Notes: generated by a model not told the origin, from the letters alone. A DNA stretch of 64,000 nucleotides from Candidatus Latescibacterota bacterium (GCA_022821085.1 JAJEEG010000002.1:437180-501179), one strand, 5' to 3'. Positions 1-8,536 are shown, numbered from the stretch's first letter. A program made the numbers and translations.

Positions 1-47
1 AGAGCCGGTCCGGCCGTGTCGCGCACGAGAGGAGCCGGTCTTAGACT

Positions 48-695
48 ATGACACTGGTTGCGTGCGGACTGCTCGCACTGGGCGTACTCGCCTACATGAT
101 CAGTCCTATGCTGGACGGTTCGGCCCGCCGCCCCCGGATCGCAGGGTTCGCCTGGTCCCGCCGGGACGACCTGCTGAAGAAGAAGGATTTCATCTATTCT
201 TCCATCCGCGAACTGAATATCGACTACAACATGGGCAAGCTGGCCGCCGAGGATCACGAGGCGCTCCGGCAGGAGTACATGAAAGAAGCGTCCGACGTGC
301 TGGACGAACTGGACCGGACCGCCGTCAGCGACCTGCCCGTGGAGGAGCAGATCGAGGAAGCGGTGCGGGAGATCCGGCAACGCCGTGAACCGGTGTCCGG
401 TGAGGCCTTGACCGTCGATGACGAGGCGGCGGAAGAGAAGAGTGCTGAAGACGAGGCCGCCGAAGACGCACCCGCTGTAGACGAGGCCGACGAAGACGCG
501 CCCGCCGAAGAAGCGCGGCCCGCTCCGGCCGCCCGCGTCCAGGAATGCGGGATCTGCCGCACGGTCAACGAGCAGTCCGCCAATTACTGCATCGGGTGCG
601 GCGCTTCGCTGAAAACCATCACCTGCGCCGGTTGCGGCGCCGAAAACCCGTCATCGGCCAGGTTCTGCGCCCAGTGCGGAGGCAAACTGTCCTAG
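48..695 (+). CDS. membrane-anchored double zinc-ribbon protein of the ccm locus
   Basis: 215 aa. One N-terminal membrane segment (residues 1-20) is followed by a charged region (about 35-110) that resembles the short N-terminal part of CcmI/CcmH-associated proteins. Next comes an acidic Ala/Glu/Asp linker (about 125-160), then two zinc ribbons at the C-terminus: CGIC with CIGCG, and CAGCG with CAQCG. The soluble part is expected on the cytoplasmic side. A GAGAGGAG ribosome-binding sequence lies about 12 bases upstream of the ATG. The gene is 10 bases ahead of the next gene and co-directional with ccmABCD, so a role in cytochrome c maturation or haem handling is inferred from context only. A TAG at 42-44 may end an upstream gene cut by the window edge. 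No specific function can be assigned; the zinc ribbons are clear. Confidence 0.75.
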   Translation: MTLVACGLLALGVLAYMISPMLDGSARRPRIAGFAWSRRDDLLKKKDFIYSSIRELNIDYNMGKLAAEDHEALRQEYMKEASDVLDELDRTAVSDLPVEEQIEEAVREIRQRREPVSGEALTVDDEAAEEKSAEDEAAEDAPAVDEADEDAPAEEARPAPAARVQECGICRTVNEQSANYCIGCGASLKTITCAGCGAENPSSARFCAQCGGKLS

Positions 696-705
696 TGGTG
701 ATCTC

Positions 706-1893
706 ATGAAGTATCGCCTGCCTGCCAGCCCTTCGGGGCTTTTTGTTTATGGAGCGCTCCTGGTGGCCTGGGCCACCCTGGCGGTCTGCGTGTTCTGTCC
801 GGTTTGGACCGCGCACGCCCAGGGAACGGGCAGCATCGGGCTCACCGTCGTGAACGGTACGACGGGCCAGCCGATGGCGGGACACGAGGTGCTGCTGCTG
901 AATCATAGCGCCGAAGAGGGCCCGGACCAGACCATTGCAAGGGTCGTTACCGACGGCGAAGGGCGTTACGAATTCACCGGACTGGCGGCCGACGGGTCGC
1001 ACTACGTGATCGCCACCCGATACCTGGAGATACCCTACCTGACGGGTCACATCCCCCTCGTACCGGGTACCGGCCGCGTTGACACCCTGCTCCAGGTCTT
1101 CGAAATCACGACCGATGAGTCGGCCCTGGTTCACAGCGCGGTCCACCTGGTCATCGATGCGGGTCCCGAAGTCCTGAACGTCACGGAAATCATCGTGGTG
1201 GAGAACCGGGGCATCCTCACCTTCGCGCCGCCGCCCGGCGTGGGGCTGGGCCTTATCTATAACCTGCCCGCGGCGGCGTTCGGACTGCAGCCGATGATGG
1301 AAGGGCTTCAGCACACCGAGCGTGGCCTCCTGTTCTCGGCGCCCGTACCCCCAGGGGTCTCGCGTATCGTGTACGCCTACAACGTGGACCGGGCGTCCAT
1401 CGATCACCGGTTCAACAGGCAGATGGACTATGACGTGGAACGCGTCCAGGTGCTGGTTTCACCGAGCAGCCAAACGGTGACGGCCACCAATCTGACCAAC
1501 GACGGCGTGCAGCAGATCGCCGCCGACGAATACCTGCTGCTTTCGAACCGTGTGGGCGTAGGCAAGGGCATGTCGGTGGAAGTCGCCTTCCCCCGTGTGC
1601 TGGCCTGGCAGGACGTCATGAAGTGGGGGATGCTCGGATTCGTGGTGCTCATCGTGGCCGCCGGGCTGGTTGTGGGCATCCGCGTCAGGCCCGAACAACC
1701 GGACGAGCCGCCCGCCCTCAGCGATCTTTCGCCCGAGGACGAACGCAAGTACGCCGCGATCGTCCAGGCTCTGGCCGCCCTGGACGACCAGTTCGCGGAG
1801 GGAGGACTGAACGCGGACGCCTACAGGACCCGCCGCGCCCGTCTCAAGGACCGGGCGCTCCGGCTGCGCCAACCAGGGAGCGGAGATGGGTGA
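706..1893 (+). CDS. exported membrane protein with carboxypeptidase-regulatory-like domain
   Basis: 395 aa. An N-terminal signal or anchor segment (about residues 12-38, ending near AHAQ) precedes a beta-sandwich resembling the carboxypeptidase regulatory-like fold (about 45-120; the GEGRYEFTGL stretch is typical). A second periplasmic domain follows, then one transmembrane helix (about 310-330) and a charged cytoplasmic tail with a helical segment similar in type to the CcmI/CcmH N-terminal region. It overlaps the start of ccmA by 8 bases and follows the zinc-ribbon gene, which points to one operon. This pair upstream of ccmA probably forms part of an unusual cytochrome maturation module. 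The function is inferred from position only, and no catalytic motif was seen. Confidence 0.7.
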   Translation: MKYRLPASPSGLFVYGALLVAWATLAVCVFCPVWTAHAQGTGSIGLTVVNGTTGQPMAGHEVLLLNHSAEEGPDQTIARVVTDGEGRYEFTGLAADGSHYVIATRYLEIPYLTGHIPLVPGTGRVDTLLQVFEITTDESALVHSAVHLVIDAGPEVLNVTEIIVVENRGILTFAPPPGVGLGLIYNLPAAAFGLQPMMEGLQHTERGLLFSAPVPPGVSRIVYAYNVDRASIDHRFNRQMDYDVERVQVLVSPSSQTVTATNLTNDGVQQIAADEYLLLSNRVGVGKGMSVEVAFPRVLAWQDVMKWGMLGFVVLIVAAGLVVGIRVRPEQPDEPPALSDLSPEDERKYAAIVQALAALDDQFAEGGLNADAYRTRRARLKDRALRLRQPGSGDG

Positions 1894-2650
1894 TCGATCC
1901 GCCGCTGGCGTCGCCGGCACGCCTGCCACCTCTGGCGCCCACGGCGTCGCTAGCGCCCCGGGCATCAGCGTTCGCCAGTTGACGAAGACTTACGGTCGTT
2001 TCCGGGCCCTGCACCGGGTGGACCTGGAGGTGGCGCCGGGATCCTTTCTGGCCCTGTTCGGTCCCAACGGCGCGGGCAAATCGACCCTGCTGGGCATCAT
2101 TGCCGGGCTCGTGCGCCCATCCCGCGGCCAGGTGTTCCTGGACGGCGAGGAAATCACGAAGGACCGCGACGAGAACCTGGGGAAGCGGATCGGCGCGCTA
2201 TCCTACCAGACCTATCTCTACGACGAACTGACCGTGCTGGAGAACCTGCGGTTCTACGGGAGACTCTTCGGGGTGGAAGACCGCGAAGAGCGGATCGAAT
2301 CCCTGCTGAGCACCGTGGGCATGGAGTCCAGGTCGGGCAGCCCGGTGCGGACGCTTTCGCGCGGCATGCGCCAGCGAGTAGCCCTGGCCCGCGCCCTGCT
2401 GCACGACCCGGATATTCTGTTGCTCGACGAGCCCTACTCGGGGCTGGACCAGGACGCGATGGTCATGCTCAAGACGGTCCTGACCGCCCGGAACAAGACG
2501 ATCCTCCTGGTGACGCACGACCTGGTCCGCGGACTGGAATCCGCCGACCGCGTCGCCATCCTGAACCGCGGCCGCCTGGTATTCGAGGCCGAGGCGCGCG
2601 AACTGTCCGCGTCGGATTTCGAACAGACCTACCGCGATCACGCGGTGTAG
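1886..2650 (+). CDS. ccmA: haem exporter ABC ATPase CcmA
   Basis: 254 aa ABC ATPase. Walker A is GPNGAGKST (residues 59-67), the signature is LSRGMRQRVALARAL, and Walker B is ILLLDEPYSGLDQ, with a switch histidine in TLLVTHD-like sequence further on. CcmA powers the CcmABCD complex that moves or releases haem to CcmE in System I cytochrome c biogenesis, at the inner face of the cytoplasmic membrane. A GGGAGCGGAG ribosome-binding sequence sits directly before the ATG, inside the 3' end of the previous gene. The first ~25 residues are a low-complexity Gly/Ala/Ser extension not usual in the family, so translation could begin later. The following ccmB and ccmC identify the transporter. Confidence 0.93.
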   Translation: MGDRSAAGVAGTPATSGAHGVASAPGISVRQLTKTYGRFRALHRVDLEVAPGSFLALFGPNGAGKSTLLGIIAGLVRPSRGQVFLDGEEITKDRDENLGKRIGALSYQTYLYDELTVLENLRFYGRLFGVEDREERIESLLSTVGMESRSGSPVRTLSRGMRQRVALARALLHDPDILLLDEPYSGLDQDAMVMLKTVLTARNKTILLVTHDLVRGLESADRVAILNRGRLVFEAEARELSASDFEQTYRDHAV

Positions 2651-2719
2651 GGTCCGCCCGGCCAGCGCGTGCCGCCGCGTGCCGCCTGGTATCGACACGA
2701 AACAGGAGTTTCCACAACG

Positions 2720-3400
2720 ATGCGATCCATGCTCGCCCAGTCCTGGCAGATCTACCGCAAGGATATGCTCGTGGAATTCCGGACCCGCGAGCGGGTCGTG
2801 ACCATGTTCGTCTTCTCGCTTATCGTCGTGATCATCTTCAACTTCGCCTTCAATGCGGGGGCGGACGTGCTGCAACGGGTGGCGCCCGGCATGATCTGGG
2901 TGGCCTTCGCCTTCGCGGGCATGCTGAGCGCCAGCCGGTCCTTTTCACCGGAAAAAGACCGCGGCACCTTCGACGGGCTGCTCCTCGCGCCTATCGACCG
3001 CGGATCCATCTTCCTGGGCAAGCTGCTGGGCAACGTCACGCTCATCGGCCTGGTCCAACTGGCGGTGCTCCCCCTGTTCGTCCTGTTTTTCAACATGACA
3101 ATCCTGCCGTATCTGTCTAAACTGTTGGTGATCTTCTTTCTGGGTACCGTCGGGTTCACGTCCGTCGCCACCCTGTTCGCGGCCGTGGCCGTCAACACGC
3201 GCATGCGGGACGTCATGCTTCCGGTCCTGCTGCTGCCCGTCGCCTCGCCGGTGCTGATCGCGCTGGTGGAAACGACGCGGACCACCTTCGAGGGCGGGGA
3301 CTGGCAGGACATGACGAACTGGATCAGGCTGCTTTCTGTGTTCACCGTCGTGTTCCTGGTCGCGTCCGTCATGCTGTTCGAGTACATCGTGGAGGAATGA
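2720..3400 (+). CDS. ccmB: haem exporter permease CcmB
   Basis: 226 aa from the ATG at 2720, which has AGGAG 11 bases upstream. An in-frame start at 2669 would add 17 unrelated residues and is less likely. The protein has six hydrophobic segments and the family-typical N-terminal part (YRKDMLVEFRTRE) and SPEKDRGTFDGLLLAP loop of CcmB. It is the membrane subunit working with CcmA and CcmC in cytochrome c maturation. Its stop codon overlaps the ccmC start in an ATGA arrangement, indicating translational coupling. Confidence 0.93.
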   Translation: MRSMLAQSWQIYRKDMLVEFRTRERVVTMFVFSLIVVIIFNFAFNAGADVLQRVAPGMIWVAFAFAGMLSASRSFSPEKDRGTFDGLLLAPIDRGSIFLGKLLGNVTLIGLVQLAVLPLFVLFFNMTILPYLSKLLVIFFLGTVGFTSVATLFAAVAVNTRMRDVMLPVLLLPVASPVLIALVETTRTTFEGGDWQDMTNWIRLLSVFTVVFLVASVMLFEYIVEE

Positions 3401-4125
3401 AAATGGCCGGTCTAGCCACCCGCCTGCGCATCACGCCCTTCGGCCTCATCTGCCTCGTGGGACTGGTCGCCTCGCTGTACCTGTCACTGATCTGGGCACC
3501 CCGGGAACGGGTCATGGGGGACGTGCAGCGGATCATGTACTTTCACGTCGCTTCCGCCTGGATCGCGGAGTTCGCCTTCGTGCTGGTGGGCGTTTCCAGC
3601 GTCATTTACCTCTGGCTGCGGGAGCGCAGGTGGGACATCGTGGCCTACAGCGCCGCGGAGGTCGGGTTCGTCTTCTGCTGCTTCGTCATGATCACCGGGC
3701 CGATCTGGGGCAAGCCGGTGTGGGGCACGTGGTGGACCTGGGATCCCCGGCTCACCTTTTCCATGATCCTCTGGCTGATCTACGTGGCCTACCTGATGCT
3801 GCGCGTCTACGGCGACGATATGCCGCAGGTTAAGACCTTCCTCGCCGTGCTGGGCATCCTCGGTACCATCGACATCCCCTTCATCCACTTCGCGACCATG
3901 TGGTGGCGGGGTCTGCATCCCGACTCCCTGGTCATGACGGAGGAAGGCCTCGGCGCGGGCATGGAAGTGGACATGCGCATCGCGCTGGCCGTGTCGGCGG
4001 TCGTCTTCACCCTGCTGTTCTTCTACCTCATGCAACGGCGGATGGCGCTGGAACGGCTGCGCGACGAGGCCGAGGACCTGCGGGAACGCGTGGAGCACCG
4101 GCATCCCGGCACCGTGGGGGCTTGA
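3397..4125 (+). CDS. ccmC: haem-handling membrane protein CcmC
   Basis: 242 aa, six predicted membrane helices. The periplasmic tryptophan-rich WWD-type motif (WGTWWTWDPRLT, about residues 108-119) and flanking conserved histidines are the haem-binding signature of CcmC, which loads haem onto CcmE. The C-terminus carries a charged helical tail (RRMALERLRDEAEDLRERV) that is longer than in enterobacterial CcmC. The gene overlaps ccmB by 4 bases. The cytochromes encoded at 36.3-38.4 kb would need this pathway. CcmE, CcmF and CcmH are not in the window. Confidence 0.94.
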   Translation: MKMAGLATRLRITPFGLICLVGLVASLYLSLIWAPRERVMGDVQRIMYFHVASAWIAEFAFVLVGVSSVIYLWLRERRWDIVAYSAAEVGFVFCCFVMITGPIWGKPVWGTWWTWDPRLTFSMILWLIYVAYLMLRVYGDDMPQVKTFLAVLGILGTIDIPFIHFATMWWRGLHPDSLVMTEEGLGAGMEVDMRIALAVSAVVFTLLFFYLMQRRMALERLRDEAEDLRERVEHRHPGTVGA

Positions 4126-4146
4126 TAAAAAAGGAGTGTTAGAACC

Positions 4147-4314
4147 GTGGATCAGAACTTCTGGTATCTGTTTTCCGCCTACACGCTGATATGGGTCGGG
4201 CTGTTCCTGTACCTCTTCACGATCGCCGGCCGCGAGAAGAAGCTGGCGGAGGAAATCGCCGAACTGAAGGCCGCCGTGGAGGAGCTGGAATCGAAAGAGG
4301 AGGGGCGGGCCTGA
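4147..4314 (+). CDS. ccmD: small haem-exporter subunit CcmD
   Basis: 55 aa, GTG start. AAGGAG at 4131-4136 lies 10 bases ahead of the GTG. One membrane helix (about residues 6-27; the FWYLFSAYTLIWVGLFLYLF stretch) is followed by a charged coiled-coil tail. Length, topology and position directly after ccmC match CcmD, the small protein that helps release holo-CcmE from the CcmABC complex. Sequence conservation in this family is weak, so the call rests on position and topology. Confidence 0.85.
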   Translation: MDQNFWYLFSAYTLIWVGLFLYLFTIAGREKKLAEEIAELKAAVEELESKEEGRA

Positions 4315-4412
4315 CGCTGGCCCGGACCTTGACCCGGATCTGACGCTGGCCCGGCCCCGGACCTGACCTAGACCTTGACCCGGATCTGACGCTGGCCCGG
4401 CCCCGGACGTGA
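4315..4412 (+). repeat. 34-bp direct repeat with 46-bp period between ccmD and trmJ
   Basis: Two identical 34-bp copies, 4329-4362 and 4375-4408, begin TTGACCCGGATCTGACGC and are separated by 12 bases. A third, partial copy (CTGACGCTGGCCCGGACC) starts at 4311 and includes the ccmD stop codon. The array fills the whole gap to the trmJ start. No function is known; slippage or unequal recombination would explain it. Confidence 0.85.
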
Positions 4413-4415
4413 CCC

Positions 4416-5246
4416 ATGGCCGATCGAACGGAAAGTATCGCGCCCGACTATTTCTCGCACATCCACATCATTCTCGTGGAACCGAAAGTGCCGGGGAACA
4501 TCGGCGCCGTCGCCCGGGCCATGACGACCATGGGACTATCCCGCCTCGTCCTGGTCAATCCGGCCGAATTCCGCCACGAAGCCGAGGCCCGCTGGATGGC
4601 CCACGGGGCCGGGGAGATCCTCGACAACGCGCGCGTCGTCCCGGCGCTGGACGAAGCGGTGAATGATCTGGCCCTCGTCGTCGGCACGACCGCCCGCACC
4701 CGCGGGATCTGGCTAAGCCCCATACAGCCCGTGGAAGCGGCCTGCACCGAGTTGTCCGCCGTGGCGCGAAGCCAGCCCTGCGGCATCCTCTTCGGGCGGG
4801 AAGACCGCGGCCTGCTGAATGACGAACTCCAGCGCTGCAACGTCATCGCCCGGATCCCCGCGGCGACAGCCTACCCATCACTCAACCTGGCGCAGTCGGT
4901 CATGGTCTGCGCGTACGAACTCTTTCGCCATAGTGGAGAGGCGCCGCCCGCGTCCGAAGTGCGCCTGGCGGAGCACCGGGCCGTGGAGCGCGTTACCCGG
5001 CGCGTCCACGAGACGCTGCTCCGGCTCGGGTTCACGTCCACGCCGAACGAGGAGACCTTCCTGCGTTCCATCCGCCGCGTCCTGCGCCGTAGCCTGCGGC
5101 TGGAACAGCGCGACGTCGCCGTGCTGCACAAGGTATGCGACGAGATCGACGCGTACGTGGACCGCCGCTCGGTATCCCCAGGCCCGTCGGAATCTCCGGC
5201 TACCTCTGGCCCGCCGGACTCTCAGATCCCGAATTCGGAAGGATAG
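4416..5246 (+). CDS. trmJ: tRNA 2'-O-ribose methyltransferase, TrmJ/SpoU family
   Basis: 276 aa SPOUT-class methyltransferase. Family motifs are visible: the N-terminal LVEPKVPGNIGAVARAM (motif 1), LFGREDRGLLNDEL (motif 2) and YPSLNLAQSVMVCAYEL (motif 3). These form the knotted SAM-binding site. TrmJ methylates the ribose at position 32 of tRNA anticodon loops. The C-terminal helical region (about 185-245) fits TrmJ rather than TrmH or TrmL, which are shorter. The last ~20 residues are Ser/Pro-rich and run into the truA gene, which converges and overlaps by 25 bases. Confidence 0.88.
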   Translation: MADRTESIAPDYFSHIHIILVEPKVPGNIGAVARAMTTMGLSRLVLVNPAEFRHEAEARWMAHGAGEILDNARVVPALDEAVNDLALVVGTTARTRGIWLSPIQPVEAACTELSAVARSQPCGILFGREDRGLLNDELQRCNVIARIPAATAYPSLNLAQSVMVCAYELFRHSGEAPPASEVRLAEHRAVERVTRRVHETLLRLGFTSTPNEETFLRSIRRVLRRSLRLEQRDVAVLHKVCDEIDAYVDRRSVSPGPSESPATSGPPDSQIPNSEG

Positions 5247-5968
5247 CGCACCGACTCGAGGCAAAGCCCCCGGGCCGGGGCGTTGGCGCCCGCGGCACGC
5301 CGGTCTCTCGCCGCCAGCATCTCCGCCATGACGCTTTCCGGCCATCGTCCCCGTCCGATATCCACGGCCGTGCCCACGATCGTCCGCACCATGTGGTGGA
5401 GAAAGCGGTTCGCCTCGATGCGCAGGTGGAGTTCGTCGTCCACCTCGATCCATTCCAGTTCCCGCACCTCGCAAACCGTGCCGTCGGCCGTCGACGTAGC
5501 CTGGCAGAAGGAAGTGAAGTCGTGTCGGCCTGCCAGGGGATTGCACGCCCGGCGCATGGCGTCCACGTCCAGCGGGTAGGCCACGTACCAGGCAAGGTGC
5601 CTGCGCATGGCGCTCGGACGGCGGATGATCCGGTAGACGTACCGGCGACCCACCGCGCTGAACCGGGCGTGAAAATCATCGGGGGCCTGCGTGGCTTCGA
5701 GCACGCGCACGTCCGGCGGCAGCACCCCGTTCAGCCCCTTCTTCAGCCGTTCCACCCCCATGTCCGAATCCGTCCTGAAGTGGACGACCTGGCCGGTGGC
5801 GTGCACCCCGGCGTCCGTGCGGCCCGCCGCGGTCGCCCTGAGGTCGGATTGCAGGATGGTGCGCATCGCCTCCTCCAGGACGCCCTGCACGGTCCGTCCC
5901 TCGGGCTGGAGCTGCCAGCCGAGAAATTCGGTGCCGTCGTATTCGATCGTGAGGACCAGCGTGCGCAT
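5222..5968 (-). CDS. truA: tRNA pseudouridine synthase A
   Basis: 248 aa. TruA makes pseudouridine at positions 38-40 of tRNA anticodon stems. The catalytic aspartate is D52 in GRTDAGVHA. The N-terminal IEYDGTEFLGWQ and the HHMVRTIVGT-type motif near the C-terminus are typical, and the length is normal for the family. The 3' end overlaps convergent trmJ by 25 bases, so the two tRNA modification genes are tail to tail. No strong ribosome-binding site is visible before the ATG. Confidence 0.93.
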   Translation of the reverse strand: MRTLVLTIEYDGTEFLGWQLQPEGRTVQGVLEEAMRTILQSDLRATAAGRTDAGVHATGQVVHFRTDSDMGVERLKKGLNGVLPPDVRVLEATQAPDDFHARFSAVGRRYVYRIIRRPSAMRRHLAWYVAYPLDVDAMRRACNPLAGRHDFTSFCQATSTADGTVCEVRELEWIEVDDELHLRIEANRFLHHMVRTIVGTAVDIGRGRWPESVMAEMLAARDRRAAGANAPARGLCLESVRYPSEFGI

Positions 5969-6004
5969 GTCGGATTAAGGCGGCCTGGCGAGGTTAAGAG
6001 TGGA

Positions 6005-6826
6005 TCAGAACAGAAGGCCTGCGGGGCCGATGATGTTGGCGACCGCGCCGAGGACGAGCAGGACCGTCACGGCCGCAATGGCCACAAAGTCGTTCCGGGC
6101 CAGGGCCATGACGCGGAACTGGGTGCGTCCGGCGCCGCCCCGGTAGCAGCGGGATTCCATGGCGACGGCCAGTTCCTCCGCCCGGCGGAAGGCCGAGAGC
6201 ATCAGGGGCACCAGCAGGGCGGTCATTTTCCGGACGCGCCGGATCGGATTGCCGGTGAAGTCCGCGCCCCGGGCGGCCTGGGCCTTTTGCAGACGGTCCG
6301 CCTCCTCCACCAGCGTCGGGATGAACCGCAGGGCGATGACCATCATCATGGCCAGTTCATGGGCGGGCAGTCCGAACCGTTCCAGGGGCTTGAGCAGCCG
6401 CTCGATGCCGTCCGAGACGTCCAGCGGCGCCGTGGTCAGCATCAGCAGCGCCGCGATCAGCATGATGACCACCAGGCGCAGGCTGAACACTGCCCCCTGG
6501 AACATCCCCTCCCAGGTGGGCCCCGGCACGGTGTATCCGGCGATGATCACGGCTTCTCCCGGCGTGAAGCACGCATGGGCCGCGAAGGTGATGATCAGGA
6601 TCAGGCGGAAGGCCTTCAGGTTGTTCAGCGGCAGGTGGAGCGGAACGCCGGAGACCCGCACCAGGACCGCGACCACGGCCAGCATGAAGAAGAACAGCGG
6701 CAGGGTCTTTACCCAGATCAGCGCCGCCATCAGCGCCAGGGCGCCGCACAGCTTGGTGCGCGGGTCCAGGCGGTGAATGGAAGACTCGCCGGGATAGTAC
6801 TGTCCCAGCGTCAGGTGCTGGAGCAT
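6005..6826 (-). CDS. EcfT-like energy-coupling transporter membrane protein
   Basis: 273 aa from the ATG at 6826, chosen because the protein then begins directly with the conserved MLQHLTLGQYYPGESSIHRLDPRTK-type N-terminus; a longer in-frame reading from 6958 adds 44 non-conserved residues. It has five to six membrane helices, and the ARG signature of the EcfT coupling helix appears in QKAQAARGADF. EcfT joins the EcfA ATPases to vitamin- or metal-binding S components. No ATPase or S component lies beside it, so the substrate is unknown and the partners must be elsewhere. The gene lies 36 bases downstream of truA on the opposite side from trmJ and in the same direction as truA. Confidence 0.85.
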   Translation of the reverse strand: MLQHLTLGQYYPGESSIHRLDPRTKLCGALALMAALIWVKTLPLFFFMLAVVAVLVRVSGVPLHLPLNNLKAFRLILIITFAAHACFTPGEAVIIAGYTVPGPTWEGMFQGAVFSLRLVVIMLIAALLMLTTAPLDVSDGIERLLKPLERFGLPAHELAMMMVIALRFIPTLVEEADRLQKAQAARGADFTGNPIRRVRKMTALLVPLMLSAFRRAEELAVAMESRCYRGGAGRTQFRVMALARNDFVAIAAVTVLLVLGAVANIIGPAGLLF

Positions 6827-7225
6827 GGGGGTTCGTGTACTGAAGCCATCAGCATGGCGGGGTGAGCCGTGCGGGCCAAGCGGACCGGGAAGAGCAGGCC
6901 GCGAAGGACGGGAACGTCTCGCCGCGTGTTCGCGTCCAGGCAATAAAATACCCCACACAGGCGAGCATAAGTATTTTTAGGAGAACCTGTTCGGAACAGT
7001 GGTTGTCCCCCCGGGCAGTTCTGACGTCCTCCAATCTGGTGAGGCATGCCATCGATACCCGGAGCAGGATTCCCTATGGTATAGCAAAGGTTCTTTTAAA
7101 ATGACTTTGCTGGAAACCTGTGTGAGGTAACAACCATTATACCCGGTCCGGCGCGGACCGGCAAGTGTTTTTGAGTTTTTCTCACCCGCTGCGGGGCGTG
7201 CCGTCGTCCGCCGCGGGGCGTGCCG
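6827..7225. other. non-coding gap with a perfect GC hairpin
   Basis: 399 bases without a supported gene. A perfect hairpin, CCGGTCCG-GCG-CGGACCGG, lies at 7143-7161 and is followed on the plus strand by two T-runs, so it looks like a terminator for plus-strand transcription, although no plus-strand gene precedes it. On the minus strand it lies 65 bases past the end of the 7226-8476 gene and could act as a T-poor terminator. The part nearest ecfT was checked for a cobalamin or thiamine riboswitch and none was recognised. Confidence 0.5.
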
Positions 7226-8476
7226 TCAGGTTTTGCGCTTCTTCTTCTTGGCCGCGGGAAAGAGGACGTTGTTCAGGATGAGCCGGTAACCGGGGGAGTT
7301 CTTGTGGAGGGCGAGATTGGTCGGTGGATCGCCCACCAGGTGCTCCTCGTCCTCCGGATCGTGCCCTCCGTAGAAGGTGAACGTACCCATCCCGAAATTG
7401 CCGTGGAGGTACTTGACGTGGTCGGTCCCGGCCTCCTCGGCGAGGACGACCACGGTGCGCTTGAGCACGTCGCGGTGGAAGGAAGTGGACAGGCCGTAGA
7501 AGCCGGCGATGTAGTTCACGTGGTTCTGCGTGAGCATGGTGGGGACCGGGTCGTACTTGGCCGAGAAATCGAAGAGGGTGAAGGGCCCGGTCAGCACCTT
7601 GCCGGCATTGACCTGGTTCACGTCGATGTTGGAAAAGGAACCGACGAGCGGGTTCAGCTGCAGCGTGAAGTTCTCGAAGGCGAAGGTCTGGCCGAAGTCC
7701 AGCCTGGACTGGGCATCCGGATCGACGGGAGTGTGGTCGTACTCCGGCGCCACGATGTCGGTGTGGACCGAGGCCAGCGCGATCTCCAGGGTTTCCGTCG
7801 CCGCGCACATGGCGAAGACAAACCCGCCGTTCCCCACGTAGGACTTGATGCCCTGCGCCACGGCTTTCTTGGCCTCCGCGACTGTCGGATACCCCAGGCT
7901 TCGCGCCAGGGTCTCGTCGGTGGCCTGCTGCTGCTGGTACCAGGGCGTGCGGTGATAGCTGTAGAACTTGCTGTACTGCCCGGTGAAATCCTCGTGGTGC
8001 AGGTGCAGCCAGTCGTATTCCTTCAAGGTTCCGTCCAGCACCTCCTGGTCGAAGATCGTGTTGTAGGGCACTTCGGCGTATTCCAGCGCCAGGGTCACGG
8101 CATCGTCCCACGGCCGCTGGTCGGGCCGGGTGTATACGGCGATTTCGGGCGCTTTTTCTAGCAGCACCCGGTCCATGTTGTTTTCCTCGATATGGGCGTA
8201 AATCCGGACCAGTTCCGCGCCGTCGATCACCTGGAAACTCACGCCACGCAGGTGGCAGGACCGTACGCGGTCGGCCGTGGGGTCCATGACGAAGGACCCG
8301 CCACGGTAGTTCAGCAGCCATTCCACGGTGTAGCCCTGCTCCAGGGCCTGGAAGGCGATGCCGTAGGCCTTGAGATGGTCCTGCTGTTCCAGGTCCATGA
8401 AGATGAGCATCTTCTGGGCGCTGGCGGGGGTCGGCAGGAGGAAGAGCAGTGCGAAAAGGAGGGTCAGACGACGCAT
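7226..8476 (-). CDS. secreted conserved protein of the type often named 'asparagine synthetase B'
   Basis: 416 aa with a Sec signal peptide (residues 1-20, cleaved near ASA-QK). The mature part begins with the family-typical segment LEQQDHLKAYGIAFQAL and WLLNYRGGSF. This family is common in Bacteroidetes-type bacteria and is often labelled 'asparagine synthetase B', but no glutaminase or synthetase motif is present and a periplasmic location argues against that activity. The C-terminus contains HGNFGMGTFTFYGGHDPED and a lysine-rich tail. The sequence may resemble a class I glutamine-amidotransferase-like or ThuA-like fold. Function unknown. The gene is flanked by ecfT and a HicB-like gene on the same strand, which gives no clue. 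Confidence 0.72.
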   Translation of the reverse strand: MRRLTLLFALLFLLPTPASAQKMLIFMDLEQQDHLKAYGIAFQALEQGYTVEWLLNYRGGSFVMDPTADRVRSCHLRGVSFQVIDGAELVRIYAHIEENNMDRVLLEKAPEIAVYTRPDQRPWDDAVTLALEYAEVPYNTIFDQEVLDGTLKEYDWLHLHHEDFTGQYSKFYSYHRTPWYQQQQATDETLARSLGYPTVAEAKKAVAQGIKSYVGNGGFVFAMCAATETLEIALASVHTDIVAPEYDHTPVDPDAQSRLDFGQTFAFENFTLQLNPLVGSFSNIDVNQVNAGKVLTGPFTLFDFSAKYDPVPTMLTQNHVNYIAGFYGLSTSFHRDVLKRTVVVLAEEAGTDHVKYLHGNFGMGTFTFYGGHDPEDEEHLVGDPPTNLALHKNSPGYRLILNNVLFPAAKKKKRKT

Positions 8477-8536
8477 GTTTTGCCGTATGGGATGAAGGCA
8501 GGCCGGAACGGATGTGCGATTCGATGAGCCCTCATG

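Noticed and set aside
1-47. Possible 3' end of an upstream gene (TAG at 42-44)
   Set aside because: Only 13 codons are visible and they show no family signal.
5135-6865. 576-codon open frame on the plus strand
   Set aside because: Antisense to truA and ecfT, both of which have clear family motifs.
6827-7142. Possible riboswitch upstream of the EcfT-like gene
   Set aside because: No conserved cobalamin, TPP, riboflavin or other recognisable core motif could be found by eye.
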